A stretch of DNA of 64,000 nucleotides. Source: Proteromonas lacertae (lineage: Eukaryota > Sar > Bigyra > Opalinata > Proteromonadidae). The DNA is taken from positions 62,001 through 126,000 of the forward strand of contig NGBS01000585.1 of the NCBI GenBank assembly GCA_002245135.1. Direction: 5' to 3'. Made by a program: the position numbers and the translations under genes. The notes below the pieces were generated by a model, which saw only the letters and a program-made list of their open reading frames with translations, was not told where the DNA came from and searched no databases. Positions 11,908-23,561 of the stretch are shown here, piece by piece; the stretch's first letter is position 1; every line of letters begins with the position of its first letter.

Positions 11908-13600
11908 ATGGGAATGGAAGATGAAGATATACAGTCAACATTATATTTTAAAGCTATAAAAAAATTCTATCCTACTCTTTGGACGAAAGCTGCTCAAAAT
12001 CAATGGATGGTGTGTATACCACAGAGTTGCTCAGTCAAGGAAGAAGTAACAATAGATAATATTCGTATATATTAGTACATAATACTTTTTAAAGGAGATC
12101 ACGTGTTAATACCAACCGAATCAAGTGGCGAATTCAACACATTGAAAGGAAAACGTGTACATATAATAGGAAATCATATAACAACCGGGAGTGGTTTTAA
12201 TGAGAGTAAAGCCGTATCAATAATATTTACCCAAGAAGTGCGAGTACCTGATGCATTTAATGGTTATTCTAGTGCAGAATGTGTGTTATTATACTTGAGT
12301 TGTCCATTAGAAGGCGGTTTAGATGCTCCATCTGAAGTAGATGAAATGAAAAGTCAGCATATTAGTAACTATATGACTATGATATTATCCTACCCTGAAA
12401 ATGAAACGGTCATAAATGGAATTGATGCATTTATATCTCAAGTAATAATTGCATCTAAAAACAACACTTTACAATAGTATATTATTTATTTATTTTTTTA
12501 TTTATTTAGTGCAACTCCTTCTTTACCTCAACAGATATGTGAACAGTGTGAGAGAGCAATGAGATATATATTGTATTCACCTTGCTTCTTTTTCTCATCA
12601 AGAAGAGGACATAAATATTTTGCACCAATAATGCAGACTCTAGAATCTTATGTAATGTCAAATTTGTATATTTATTTAACCATAATTATTTTGATAGATA
12701 TAATGTTGTATATGGTATAATATTAAATGAAAATATTGAAAGTACAAAGCAATTATCAGAAGGTATTGAATTTATGAAAGATAAACAAATATCTGATTTT
12801 AAAATAAAACAACAATTCATATTATCAGATAATGAAATATCAGAAGCTATTATCAAATTAAAAAGAATATCTGTATAATTATAATGATTACAGTTTATAT
12901 TATAGAAATGTAAAACACCATTAGAAAAGGTCCAATGTTTGAAAGACACTTGTGATACAATTAATGAATGTATTGATGATCATTTAAGGCAAAATGGAAT
13001 ATCAATAGAATCAGTAGAAATGACAACAGATGATATAATCGATTTTCTTATTTATACAATCTGTAAAGCATATCCCTGAGACAAAACACTTACGATCTGA
13101 TTTAATATATATTACTCAATATCATTTAACTAATCTAGATACTACTCCATTAGGTTATACAATTGCTAATTGTGAAGTTGCAATTAATTGGCTGGAAGAT
13201 GCTATGACACATTTTAAGTATATATTTTTTTTATTAGAGTTTATTTTAATTTTATTAGTAATATGAGAGAACATGATGATCCTTCTGTTTCATCTTCATC
13301 CTATTTAATTCCTAGTTTAGAAGCTTTTGGAGGTAATTCTCAAAGATCTGTTTCTTATTCCTCTTTTGATTTTAGTATATATATAGTATTTTGATTATAT
13401 TTTCTATAGCTTCTTCACAATTATCTGTATCTGGTGATGACAGATCATCGGAAGGTGCTTTGTATGAGAAAAGAAAGTATCATACTGTAGTTACAGGGTT
13501 AGCACCTCATAGAAAGTCTTGGTCTTCAAATATGAATATAAAAAATCCAGTTAGGTTATGTAGATTTGGTTCTTTTCCTAAAATTAACCCAGAAAGTTAA
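11908..13600 (+). CDS. VARP/ANKRD27-like Rab guanine-nucleotide exchange factor with VPS9 domain
   Basis: The start MGMEDEDIQSTLYFKAI, then HVLIPTESSGEFNTLKGK and GNHITTGSGF, match the conserved N-terminal region of VARP (ANKRD27), an endosomal Rab21 GEF and Rab32/38 effector. Further on, DDIIDFLIYTICKAYP and LRSDLIYITQYHL are the core of a VPS9 domain, which loads Rab5-family GTPases. Exons are joined by phase-compatible introns (for example 12666-12697 and 13375-13409). The VPS9 core is interrupted by a one-base register break at the CCC run 13074-13076: frame 0 meets TGA immediately after KAYP, and the +1 frame continues the family consensus. The usual VARP ankyrin repeats are absent; the C-terminus is a short Ser-rich and basic tail. 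Role in endosome trafficking is inferred from the family. Confidence 0.7.
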
Positions 13601-13721
13601 ATTAGCATTTTTTAATACATTTAAAATGTTGTATATATGATTATCAATTGTATGTTTGATTATAAAAAACTAGAATGAGAAAATATCTCCATTACATCGT
13701 TTTATAGACTTTTTTAATATT

Positions 13722-14840
13722 ATGGTGTATCAAAATTGTGGTAATATTTTTCATTATAATTTAAAAATGCTTATTTCTCTCTTCATACTTACTTGTTCAA
13801 TATTTACATCAGTTTTTATTTTTATATATCAAATCTACAATCATAAAAAGAAAATTAAAGAGATTGAAAGTAGTTCAAAGCAAGTATTTATTGTTCTATT
13901 AATTTTAAGATTGCTAAAGAATGTAAAGAATCTATATATAAGTTGAGCTGTAAGTTGAAAAAAGAAAAACATCTGATAAATGAATGTTCAAAAGTATTAC
14001 ACATTTTGTGTTTATTCCAATTAGAATCTAGATAAAATTGAATCTGAATCTAGTTTAATTAGTGTAAATCCCATTGGATATGTTGAATCACCTTTTGAAG
14101 ATAATAAATTTGTTCCAAGACATGGTTATTTTACTTCATCAATTAACTCAATTCTGAAAGTAAAATATGATGAAGAAATAGATATTGATGAATTAAAACA
14201 GTATTCACATTTAATTGTTGTGTATTATTGTCACAAAGTGAATATTAATAATGTATTACCAAATAAAGTTCCTCATCCATATTTAGATAATAAAAAGACA
14301 GGAATTTTTTCAACTAGATTGTATTATTATTTAATTAATTATCTTATATATAGTCCAATTCGACCTAATCCAATTGGAATTAGTATAGTAAAATTAAATA
14401 ATATCAGAATTGATGAAACTAGTGAGTATATTTATCTTGATGTTTCAAATGTTGATATGATAAATGAAACTCCAATAATTTCAATCATTCCTTATTCTTC
14501 TACCTTTATTCCAGCAGATACATATTCTCGGTTGTATAGAAATAATATAATTCTATTAAATAGTAATGAAAATGAAATTATCTTATCAATAACATCCAAA
14601 AGAAATGTCATTTTTTCTAAAGAATCAAAAAATGAGTTACAGTCTTTAGTATCGTCTTTCAAATTCTATAAAAACACTGAAGAAATAAAAGATGCAATAA
14701 TTGAGGTATTAAAATGTGATCAAGGTAGAAGAAAGTTGAACATTGAGTATAAATGCAAATTTGACTCAATCATCTCCTGTTTTCAATATACATCAGATGA
14801 TACAATTCTAATCACCAAAATTACACCAAATGCAAAATAA
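13722..14840 (+). CDS. TRMO: tRNA (adenine-37 N6)-methyltransferase TRMO (TsaA/YaeB family)
   Basis: The signature GIFSTR...FPIRPNPIGIS corresponds to the GVFATRxPxRPNPIG block that binds S-adenosylmethionine in TRMO, which methylates N6-threonylcarbamoyladenosine at position 37 of tRNA-Thr. Other family blocks are NPIGYVESPF and HLIVVYYCHK. In the open frame these two halves are separated by a 33-base intron (14321-14353) that lacks a stop. Two other introns (13884-13909 and 13994-14024) join an N-terminal region carrying a hydrophobic segment (LISLFILTCSIFTSVFIFIY) followed by a Lys-rich coiled coil. That segment would make this a membrane-anchored TRMO. An alternative start at the Met of MLISLF keeps the same anchor. 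Confidence 0.85.
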
Positions 14841-14866
14841 AAAACACAAAACAGAGTAAAATAATA

Positions 14867-16273
14867 TTATAATTTAATTAACATTACCGTTAAATCGTCG
14901 TGTGTGCTTCTTCTTTGGTTTTCATTCATTTTCTTATACTGTTCCATGGTCACATGACTACACTTAAACGCATGATCCATAGCAGCGAATAATACGGCAT
15001 TTGGTATATCTTCCATCTTTCCATTCACACTTCTTACTATTTTACTAATATCATCATTATCTAGTTCATCCCAAATACCATCAGATGCCATTAATATATA
15101 TTTATCATTCTTCAATGGTTTAAATGCCACTACTTCTGGACGAGATGTGATATAATATCCTTCATTCAGTTTTCTTTCATAATATCTCTTTCTTACCAAT
15201 GATTTATCAAGTTTATCAACTGGATACTAAAAACATTAAATTAATTATATAATAAAATACTTTTAAATGATAATCTCCCAAACTTCTAGAAGGCATTAAG
15301 AATCCTTTAATCCAACAAGATCCTCTTCTATATCTGAACAAATCTTTCACTCTCTTTTCCAACTCCTCAGGACTATCAACTCTTTCACTTTGTTTATCTT
15401 GTAATAATCGTATTTGTTCCAAAGGATTCATGCAGTTATATTCTTCAGTTAAATCTCTTGTTATATAACTTGTATTATCATTTGGATCTGTTGATATTAA
15501 CACAGCATTTGAATCTCCTGCATTTGCTAAATAATAAGTATTATTATAATAAGTGGCGGTTAAACAACAAGTACCTCTGGATGATATTTTATTCTGTAAT
15601 ACATATTTGTATAATTCTTCATCACATAACATATATCCATACATAATTCCTGCTTTTACAACACCATCATCTTGTTTTCTTTCTTGAAATGTCATTACTG
15701 ATTTTTCAATGTAAGAAGCGATGATTTTTGATACTCTTCTGGATACTTCGTGACCTCCATGACCGTCAAATACACCGAATACTATTCCACCTTGTTTGAT
15801 TGGAGTAACTGAGTAGAAATCTTCAATTTGCTTATGACTCTATTATTTTAAATAGGTTATATTTATAATATATTCATACAGTAATTTGTGCTGCTAATAC
15901 TCTTCCTGATAAATAGGAAGGAATTGCATCTGGATTTGTTGTAACCATATCTTTAAATGGACTTTCTATTAATATTTTGGATGGTTTAGATTGATTGTTT
16001 TCCATTTTAGGAGGTTCTGCAGCTTCAGTTGGTTTCGTTAATAGATATCCACCATATATTGCACCACAGGTGAGTCCAATAGGTAATACAAATTTAGTAT
16101 TGAATTTGCTACTTATAATTATGATTGTATTATATACTGATTTGTTTGTTTCACAAATGGTGTAAATGAGTGAGAAGAAAGCTTTCTAAAAGCTTGAGAT
16201 GCATGAACATATCTTCTTGTTGACTAATAAAATAAAATATTAACTATACTGCTTTTATTAATCGAGAAAACAT
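14867..16273 (-). CDS. Mitochondrial PP2C-type protein phosphatase (pyruvate dehydrogenase phosphatase-like)
   Basis: Five or six exons join into one PP2C. The N-terminus is a presequence-like peptide (MFSRLIKASTRRYVHASQ), followed by one hydrophobic segment (LPIGLTCGAIYGGYLL), so it probably sits at the inner mitochondrial membrane. Metal-binding and catalytic motifs are present: VFGVFDGHGGHEV, YLANAGDSNAVLIS, SRSLGDYHLK, ILMASDGIWDELDND and the final THDDLTVMLI. The long insert between motifs (EEYNCMNPLEQIRLL) and the organellar targeting resemble pyruvate dehydrogenase phosphatase, but other mitochondrial PP2Cs (PPTC7/PPM1K-type) cannot be excluded. Tail-to-tail with TRMO, with only ~26 bases between the stops. 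Confidence 0.8.
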
Positions 16274-16425
16274 AATAATTTTAATTTAGTCAAGATCTGT
16301 TCAAACCTCAAGTTTTAAAAATTCATTTTATTCAATCAATACAGCTTTTTAACACTCCAAAATACAAATAAAACATATTTCTTTCTTTAAAATAAAATAT
16401 AATATAAGAAATTTTATCTTTTTTT

Positions 16426-19184
16426 TTATTCTTCTTCTTCATCTTCCTCATCTTCTCCTTCTTCCTCATCATCATCAGCTGTATTAATACTATCTCTTGA
16501 AGAATCTCCTAAATGAGTATCTCTATCGTCATCATCAATTAGATTTCTTCCTTCCTCATCTTCAGATACGGATCTACTACTATCATCATCGTTGTTATTA
16601 AGATCACTTTCATCTTGTCCGTTTATAATATCATACAATTCAGTCCATTGTGCAATAATTCTTCTTTTTCTTTCTAAATCATTCATTGCTCCCATTGATC
16701 TAATTTTTAAATAAGTATCCATTCCCATTTCAAAACCAATTTTATTACTCATTAAAGCAACTGGACTTATTATATATAAGAACATATAATAAACCTTCCA
16801 GAATAATCCAAATATCATTAAACAAGAAGTGATAATCAAAACAACTATTGCAACAATAATTGCAGCAGCTTTTGAATGTTCTTGTACATTAATACTTAAG
16901 AATTTTACTCTATTTTGTAATCTTTCTTCAATTATTTTTCTTGTTTTAATTTCTTGTTCTACATCCAAATCAACCATTTTTACAGTTCTACGAATAGTTG
17001 GTGCAATATTACCAGCTGCATCAGATACAGTATAATTGTACTCCCATGTCTTATTATCAATTTGTCTATGTGTAACGATTACTTTGTCAGTTAAATCACC
17101 ATCATTTTCATCATAAGCTTTAAAACATTTACCATTCTTTGGATCAGTACATAATTCATATTCTTTTGGCATTTTAGGATCTTCAATTAAAGATCCACAT
17201 TTACATATTGCTTTTTCAACATATTGTCTTCCGATTAATGTAATAACTGGTGGTCTTGTATCAATACAACCTGTACCTCCATTTATACCAATTGGTTTAT
17301 GATTATACCAAGGTTCTTCATTCCAATTACGAGTAGCAGCTTCTTTAGTGAAAGCCATCACAATCTTTACATTGATATCCTGCTCTACATTGACAGGAAT
17401 AACTGCCATTCCTATTAATACAATCAGCTAATGGATGACATAAAGGATGGAATTGTTTAGGGAATTTATCTTTTGGTATAGTGCATTCATTAATATCAAC
17501 AATTTCTATATTACGATATGTATTCTGTATTGGTGTCTTTGTATTACTTGGAACTGAAACGGTATAATTAACGGCTCGTTTAAAATAGCCAACATCTAAT
17601 AGATATTCATATTGTAACACTGGATCCCATTCAACATGATATTTGTGTTTAGAATTATCATTTCGAGAGTGTAATATCTGAATACCTTTCTCAATGTAAC
17701 TAGAGTATTGAGTTAATCTCATATTCTTTTCTCCTTTTGGTACTACCTCTGGTGGTCGTTTATCTATACATCCATTATCAGTATGACCATTGAAGGTTGG
17801 ATCAGTCTCAAAACCATTTTTACATATACATTCAAAACTACCATCAGTATCATGACATATTGCATTATCACTACAATCATGAGCACCTTTATCAATACCT
17901 TTTCTTAATGTACATTCATTGATATTCACACATACATTCTTACCATATCGAGCTACTAATGCATATCCTTTATCACATACACATTCATATTTACCTGGAA
18001 GATTGATACATTTAGCATGATCACCACAGATATGAGTAACATTCTCATTTTCACATTCGTTTATATCAGTACATCCTGTTCCATTCTTTAAACCATCACC
18101 TCTAAATCCAATAGGGCAATGACATTGATAATAAGCTGGTCTATTATCTGTCTTATAACACTCTTTATTATTCTCATTACATGGAACACATTTTGCATTT
18201 GTTACACATTTATGATCATTAAAGTCACATGATTTTCGAGGAATACAGTGATAACCATCTCCTTCATAACCATCAGTACATGTACAATTGTAAGAACCTA
18301 ATGTATTTGTACAAGTAGCGTATTTACTACATCTATTTAACTCCTTTTTACTACATTCATCAATATCTTCACATTTTTTACCTGGATTTTTTGGATCTAA
18401 GTCTTTATAACCTGGTTTACAGACACATTCAAAACCACCATCTTTATTAATACATTGTGTATTACTTGGACAGTTGTGAAGTGTTATATTTGCACATTCA
18501 TCTATATCCTCGCATCTTTGACTTGCTTTACATTTATCATTATCTAGATAATCTTCATCACATTCGTGATTTACTTTGTAGCCAGTTTGACATTTACATT
18601 GGTAAGATCCTGCTGTATTTACACAGATCATATGAGCGTCTAAACACTTATGAATACCTAATTCACACTCATTAATATCATCAATTAGGACTTTGAATAT
18701 TATACACTCTACATGACTTGCATTATTATTATCCATGAAGGTTACATTGGCAGTAATCTATTAAATTAAATAAATATTGAAAATAAATATACATTATATT
18801 CACCTACCTTTCTAGAAGCCATGTTTCCATCAAATAAAATATCGACTGATTTTACACGTTCGGTTGTATGTCTTTTACGTAAGTCAACTGTGATTTTATG
18901 CATTAATTCAGCATTATTCTCAACGTTTTCTGTTGCCTGCTGCATTTTGATGGTTTCATTCCATATTGAACAACTTCCTACATCAAAAACACTTCCTTGT
19001 CCCATTCCATACTTCTTTTCTGATTTCTTTGGTGTAGGAGGTTCAGGTTTTGCTTGTTTCTTTTCCTTATTATCTTCAGCAGCTTCAATTGGTACTGACC
19101 TATAAATATGAATTGTCATCTCAATGTATACATTACAAGCATAATACATGCTAATATAAATGCAATTCTATATAGATTTTTCAT
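16426..19184 (-). CDS. Type I membrane protein with seven EGF repeats and an Ig-like domain
   Basis: A signal peptide (MKNLYRIAFILACIMLVMS) appears only after splicing a 5' intron. About seven EGF modules follow; most open with the DINEC/DIDEC signature of calcium-binding EGF (for example DIDECSKKELNRC). Next is a beta-sandwich of the DUF5011/bacterial-Ig type (PVITLIGRQYVEKA, DENDGDLTDKV, YTVSDAAGNIAPTIRRTVK), one transmembrane helix (AAAIIVAIVVLIITSCLMIF), and an acidic cytoplasmic tail ending in EEEGEDEEDEEEE. The last EGF meets a stop at 17345-17347, and the +1 frame continues directly into the Ig-like part; no phase-compatible intron was found there, so a one-base break is likely. Probably a cell-surface adhesion or sensing protein of about 890 residues. 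Confidence 0.75.
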
Positions 19185-19290
19185 TGTCAATATTTATAAA
19201 ACCAGTTAAATGATTTGTTATACTTTCTATTACTACTAATTTTTAAATCTTGAGAAATAATGCAAATCTTCAAGCCTTGAGTTTGTTAAT

Positions 19291-19302
19291 TTTGGCGCGA
19301 AA
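19291..19302. promoter_or_regulatory. E2F/DP-type site upstream of dUTPase
   Basis: TTTGGCGCGAAA is a perfect match to the near-palindromic E2F/DP consensus (TTTSSCGC / GCGSSAAA). It is a striking GC island in AT-rich intergenic DNA and lies just 7 bases before the dUTPase ATG at 19309. dUTPase is a classic S-phase E2F target in animals and plants. The divergent EGF gene starts 107 bases away. Binding is inferred. Confidence 0.7.
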
Positions 19303-19308
19303 ATAAAA

Positions 19309-20669
19309 ATGCAATTATTAGTAAAGAAATTGAGCGAAAATGCTATTATTCCAACAAGAGGATCAATGTACGCAGCAGGATTAGATCTTTATAGGTATAA
19401 ATGTTGTATGTCTTATTGAATCTAGTTCAAACAACTATACAATTCCTGCTCATGGTAAAGAATTAGTTAAAACAGATATTGCTATTGCCATTCCATATGG
19501 GTTTTATGGAAGAGTCGGTATTGTTCATAAAATCATTCAATTTAATAGCTCCTCGTTCTGGTTTAGCATGGAAGAACTTCATTGATATTGGTGCTGGAGT
19601 AATTGATAGTGATTATAGAGGAAATGTTGGTGTAGTTACCTTCAATCATGCAGATACTGATTTTCAAGTAAAGAGAGGTGACAGAATAGCGCAGTTAATC
19701 ATAGAACAAATATCATTAGCTTCAGCAACACAAGTAGAATCATTTGAAGAGAATAACAAGAATGATTCATTAGAAGTGAAACTACTGTCGTCAGATGCTA
19801 AATTACCTATCAGAGGATCTGTAGAAGCAGCTGGATTTGATCTGTTCAGTTCAAAAGAGGTTATAGTGCAACCGCACTCATCATCGATAATTCCAACCGA
19901 TATAATAGTCCATCCTCCAATAGGAACATATTGTCGAATAGCTCCAAGATCAGGAATGGCATGGAAGAATTTCACTGATATAAGTGCAGGTGTAATAACC
20001 TTTGGTGATATTTCTAATCCTTTAAATATTTATTTACATAATCACAATAGTAATGAATTAAGAATAGAAAAGGGAGATAGAGTAGCTCAGTTAATATTAG
20101 AAGCATATGAAAAAGTGGAGGTTATTCAAACAGATAAATTAGATGAAACAAGCAGAGGAGCTAACGGATTTGGATCAACTGGTGTTAGTCTGAATGATGA
20201 TAATAATCATAGCGATAATTCACCACATGTCGATAAGAAAAGGAAATTATCTGATTCTTCAATTACAAGTAATCTCTATTATACTAAAGAGGATATTGCA
20301 CATATTCCAACCTTGAAGAATGATGTGATTAAATTATATAGCAAAGAACAACAAACACTCTCTCCATTCAGTAAAAATATTGTTAAAACTGGTGTATTTA
20401 CAAGTATTCCTAATGGAACATATGGTAGAATATCTTGCACACCTAAATTAGCTAAGCAATTTGTTGATGGTGGAGCTGGTGTTATTGATTCAGATTATAG
20501 AGGTGAAATTGGTGTTATTCTTTTTAATCATTCTCCAAATGAAATTGTAATAAATGGAGAAGTATGTAATATGACAATTGAAAGGATTTCTCTATGCTCT
20601 GTGAAAGAAGTTGAAGAATTGACTGATACTGATAGAGGTGCTGGAGGTTTTGGTTCTACTGGAAAATAA
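19309..20669 (+). CDS. DUT: dUTP pyrophosphatase, three fused domains
   Basis: Three exons (introns 19395-19425 and 19518-19548) give about 432 residues holding three consecutive dUTPase folds. Domain 1 has motif 1 (AAGLDLYSS), motif 2 (APRSGLAWKN), motif 3 (GAGVIDSDYRG) and motif 4 (RGDRIAQLI) but no motif 5. Domain 2 has motifs 1, 2 (APRSGMAWKN), 4 (KGDRVAQLI) and 5 (RGANGFGSTG), but motif 3 is degraded to SAGVITFGD. Domain 3 has lost 1, 2 and 4 yet keeps motif 3 (GAGVIDSDYRG) and motif 5 (RGAGGFGSTG). A nuclear-signal-like DKKRKLSD lies between domains 2 and 3. The enzyme converts dUTP to dUMP and keeps uracil out of DNA. The family normally works as a homotrimer with shared active sites, so this is a covalent pseudo-trimer. 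Confidence 0.9.
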
Positions 20670-20838
20670 AATAGTTACATATCCTAAATCTAATAAATAT
20701 TTTATTAAAATATGTCTATATAATGATAAAACTAAAAAAGAATAATCTGGCTTGACCTATTCAAGCAAACCAATTAAAATTAAAAACGTTTTTCGTTATT
20801 TAAATAAATTTCTTTTTTTCTAATCAAATCAATATAAA

Positions 20839-21214
20839 ATGTCCACATTTGTTGTATGAATAATTTATAAAACCAATTAAATTCATAATATTTATACCAT
20901 TTAATTTATAGACACCAGATTCAAAAAAAGAAGAATTCCGTAAGGCTTTAGAAAAAGGAGGAGTAATTGATGCTTTAACAAAGGTTTTAGTATCATTATA
21001 TGAAGAACCAAACTTCCCAGTCAACGCAACAGAATATATTAAAAGACAACTTGGTGCTGATACTAGTGTTGATACAGACTCTCTTCGTGCAGAAAATGAA
21101 CAATTAAAACTAGAGGTTGAACAATATAAAGCTCGTGTTGAAGAATTAGAAAAACAAGTATATTAAAAATATGTTTATTATTCATAGTTGGAGGAATCTA
21201 AACAACAAGCATAA
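20839..21214 (+). CDS. MYCBP: c-Myc-binding protein homologue (MYCBP/AMY-1; FAP174-like)
   Basis: Three exons (introns 20854-20911 and 21158-21187) encode ~95 residues. The core TPDSKKEEFRKALEKGG, then VIDALTKVLVSLYEEPNFP and EYIKRQLGAD, closely follows MYCBP, and the C-terminus is a coiled coil (LRAENEQLKLEVEQYKA) ending EESKQQA. In Chlamydomonas the orthologue FAP174 is an axonemal protein that binds the AKAP of radial spokes or the central pair; in animals AMY-1 also binds A-kinase anchor proteins. A flagellar role fits the other axonemal genes here. The first exon is only five codons and was placed by the GTATGA donor. Confidence 0.9.
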
Positions 21215-21349
21215 CTTATTTAGTAAAATTATATGTTAATTGTTGTATTTTGGGATTTATTCATAATTCATACATAGAATCTCTTTAATCTTTTTAAAAT
21301 GCTGATAATATTTTGTCTGTGCTATTATTTAAACTATCATATATTAAGA

Positions 21350-22258
21350 ATGCCAAAAGAAACTAAATCACATTATTTTGAAGAAACACCTCCACCAACT
21401 CCTACAAAAAGAGTAAAAATAATATATACAATTATATAGAAAGCAACTGATGAAAAAAGTAAGATGAAGAAATCAAGAACTAGTAATTGGAAGGAATTAT
21501 ATGATGTATTATAGCTCATATAGTTTAGTTGATTGTAAAAATGCGTGCAAAAGAGACAGCTCCAGTAGATGGTCCATGGAGCTGAAAGATTAGCAAATAG
21601 AGCTTTACCGCCAAAAATATTCCGATATCAGACTTTAGTTGGAACTATGTTGTCTGCACAAACAAAAGATGATGTATATATTAGATTAATAGTGTTTAGA
21701 TAACTTGGTCAGCAATGAAAAGATTAAAAGAACATGGTTGCACTCCAGAAGTGATATCAAAGACTTCAATAGAGGATCTAGAAGCTTTTATATACCCAGT
21801 TGGTTTCTATAAAAGAAAAGCAAAATATCTTCATGATTTGACAGAAATATTAATTGAAAAATATGATGGAGATATACCAAAAACATCAAAAGAATTGAAA
21901 GAATTACCAGGAGTTGGTGAAAAAGTCTCTCAATTAGTATTACAGATTGCTTGGGATATTGTTGAAGGAATATCAGTTGATGTACATGTTCACAGGATAA
22001 GTAATAGATTTAAATGGGTAGACACAAATGAACCTGATAAAACCAAAGTAGAATTAGAGAAATTTCTACCGAAAGTATAACATATATTAATATTATACTT
22101 ATAGAGAATACTGGAGACCAATAAACCCTTTACTTGTTGGTTTTGGACAACAAATCTGTACTCCTGTGAATCCAAAGTGTAATATCTGTTTATGTCATGA
22201 TCTATGTCCTTCATCAACTTGGAAAGGTAAAGAGTTAAAACCAACAGATCTCTTTTGA
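21350..22258 (+). CDS. NTH1: Endonuclease III-like DNA glycosylase/AP lyase
   Basis: Bifunctional base-excision-repair glycosylase for oxidised pyrimidines. Visible motifs: [13 protein letters not shown], helix-hairpin-helix [11 protein letters not shown] with the catalytic Lys, [12 protein letters not shown] with the catalytic Asp, LLVGFGQQ, and the four-cysteine iron-sulfur loop C-x6-C-x2-C-x5-C ([17 protein letters not shown]). The N-terminus has the family's [12 protein letters not shown] segment. There are two +1 register breaks. The first is at 21574-21585, where frame 0 reads into TGA but the +1 frame restores HGAERLANR (compare MGCERLAD in homologues). The second is at the 22072-22108 intron, where splicing leaves one base too many before EYWRPINP. 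All catalytic residues are intact, so the gene is probably functional and the breaks may be sequence errors. Confidence 0.85.
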
Positions 22259-22443
22259 AATAACAATAATTTTCACTATTTATTTATTCTTATTTCATTC
22301 ATATCATTAATTCTTATTCAAGTGTTGTGTGTAATGTATTTCTGATATAAAATAATGATTGTATTAGATATCAATGTAAAAAAGAAAAAAAAACTAAATT
22401 TCACGATCTGATCTAATCTCGCTGTAAATTGATTTTTTGAATT

Positions 22444-23477
22444 ATGTCAGAACCACAAAAGCAAAATCGTATAATATATATTTATTTACTGAAATAATTA
22501 ACATAGAAACAGTTCCATCGGCTCAAACAAATCCCAGTTCCAATTCTACAGTACAAACCACAGCTGGTAGAAATAGTGATCCTAATGGTGTGCAACAAAC
22601 ATTTCCACCAATTAACTCATTACAAGCTCAAAATCCTGCAAGTCAGCAACAACTACAACAATCTTCACAAATTAATGCCACAGGTCATCTTCCTGTAATT
22701 CCCAATCAACCACAAAATGCTAATATACATATTGATGAAGAAAGTGATGAAGAATATCCAGCAAATCAACAATTTACACAGCCGCAGCCACCACCACCTC
22801 AATATCAGCCACCTCCACCGCCTTCATCTTCAGATGTAAAAACAGCCGGTTCTGGTAGATCCAAAGATAAATTAGATGATTATAAAGAAAAATCAAAACT
22901 ACCCTTTGGATTAAAGATTCAACCAAGAATTTGTCGACCGACTCGAGGAATCAAAATAGATAATTTAGAAAAATATTTAAAAGAACATAACTTTCAAAGT
23001 TATTTAAACGAATTGGAAATAGTAGAATTATTTGCTGATTCAGGAATAACAACCACAGTATATGTGCTATTAATAGGTGGATATTTAATAACAAAGAAAA
23101 TATTCCAAATACAACATTTAATCACTAAATATTCTGATAAAAATAAACTAGATAAACCTGTGAATGACAATTTATTAGCAGCATTAGTTGGTTTAGTTTC
23201 AGAACCAAATTCAATTGATATGTGGAAGAATGTTGTTGGTTTATATGAGAAAGATTTACCAACACAAAAATGTTTATCTGAATATTCCAAATTATTCCCA
23301 CTGTTAACAGGTTGTATGAAAGAAGTGATGAATAAGAAAGAAGTTGAATTAACTGAACAACAAGAAATAATGAGAAAATATTTGTTAGAGAAAAAGAATA
23401 ATGAAGATAGAACGTTTAGTACTATTGAAGAATGTGCAAAGAATTTAACTGAAGTTGATCCCAATATAAGTAAGTAG
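22444..23477 (+). CDS. Q/P-rich protein with helical C-terminal domain, unrecognised
   Basis: Two exons (intron 22469-22506; MSEPQKQN then QTVPSAQTNP) give about 330 residues. The first ~140 are Gln/Pro/Ser/Asn-rich low complexity (for example QPPPPPQYQPPPPPSSSD-like text), typical of transcription-related or RNA-binding disordered regions. The remainder (PFGLKIQPRICRPTRGIKID onward) is helical with no motif I recognise; the C-terminal part may be a small all-alpha domain. Convergent with the SPFH gene, with 84 bases between stops. Function unknown. Confidence 0.6.
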
Positions 23478-23561
23478 ATTTTAATAATAATAATCTTTAT
23501 TATATTTCAAAATTTTTATAATTGTTTTTTTGTAATTAATAAATTAAAAACATAAATTAAT

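Noticed and set aside
14321-14353. Tyr/Ile-rich insert in the TRMO catalytic motif
   Set aside because: It is a stop-free 33-base intron; splicing restores STRFPIRPNPIGIS.
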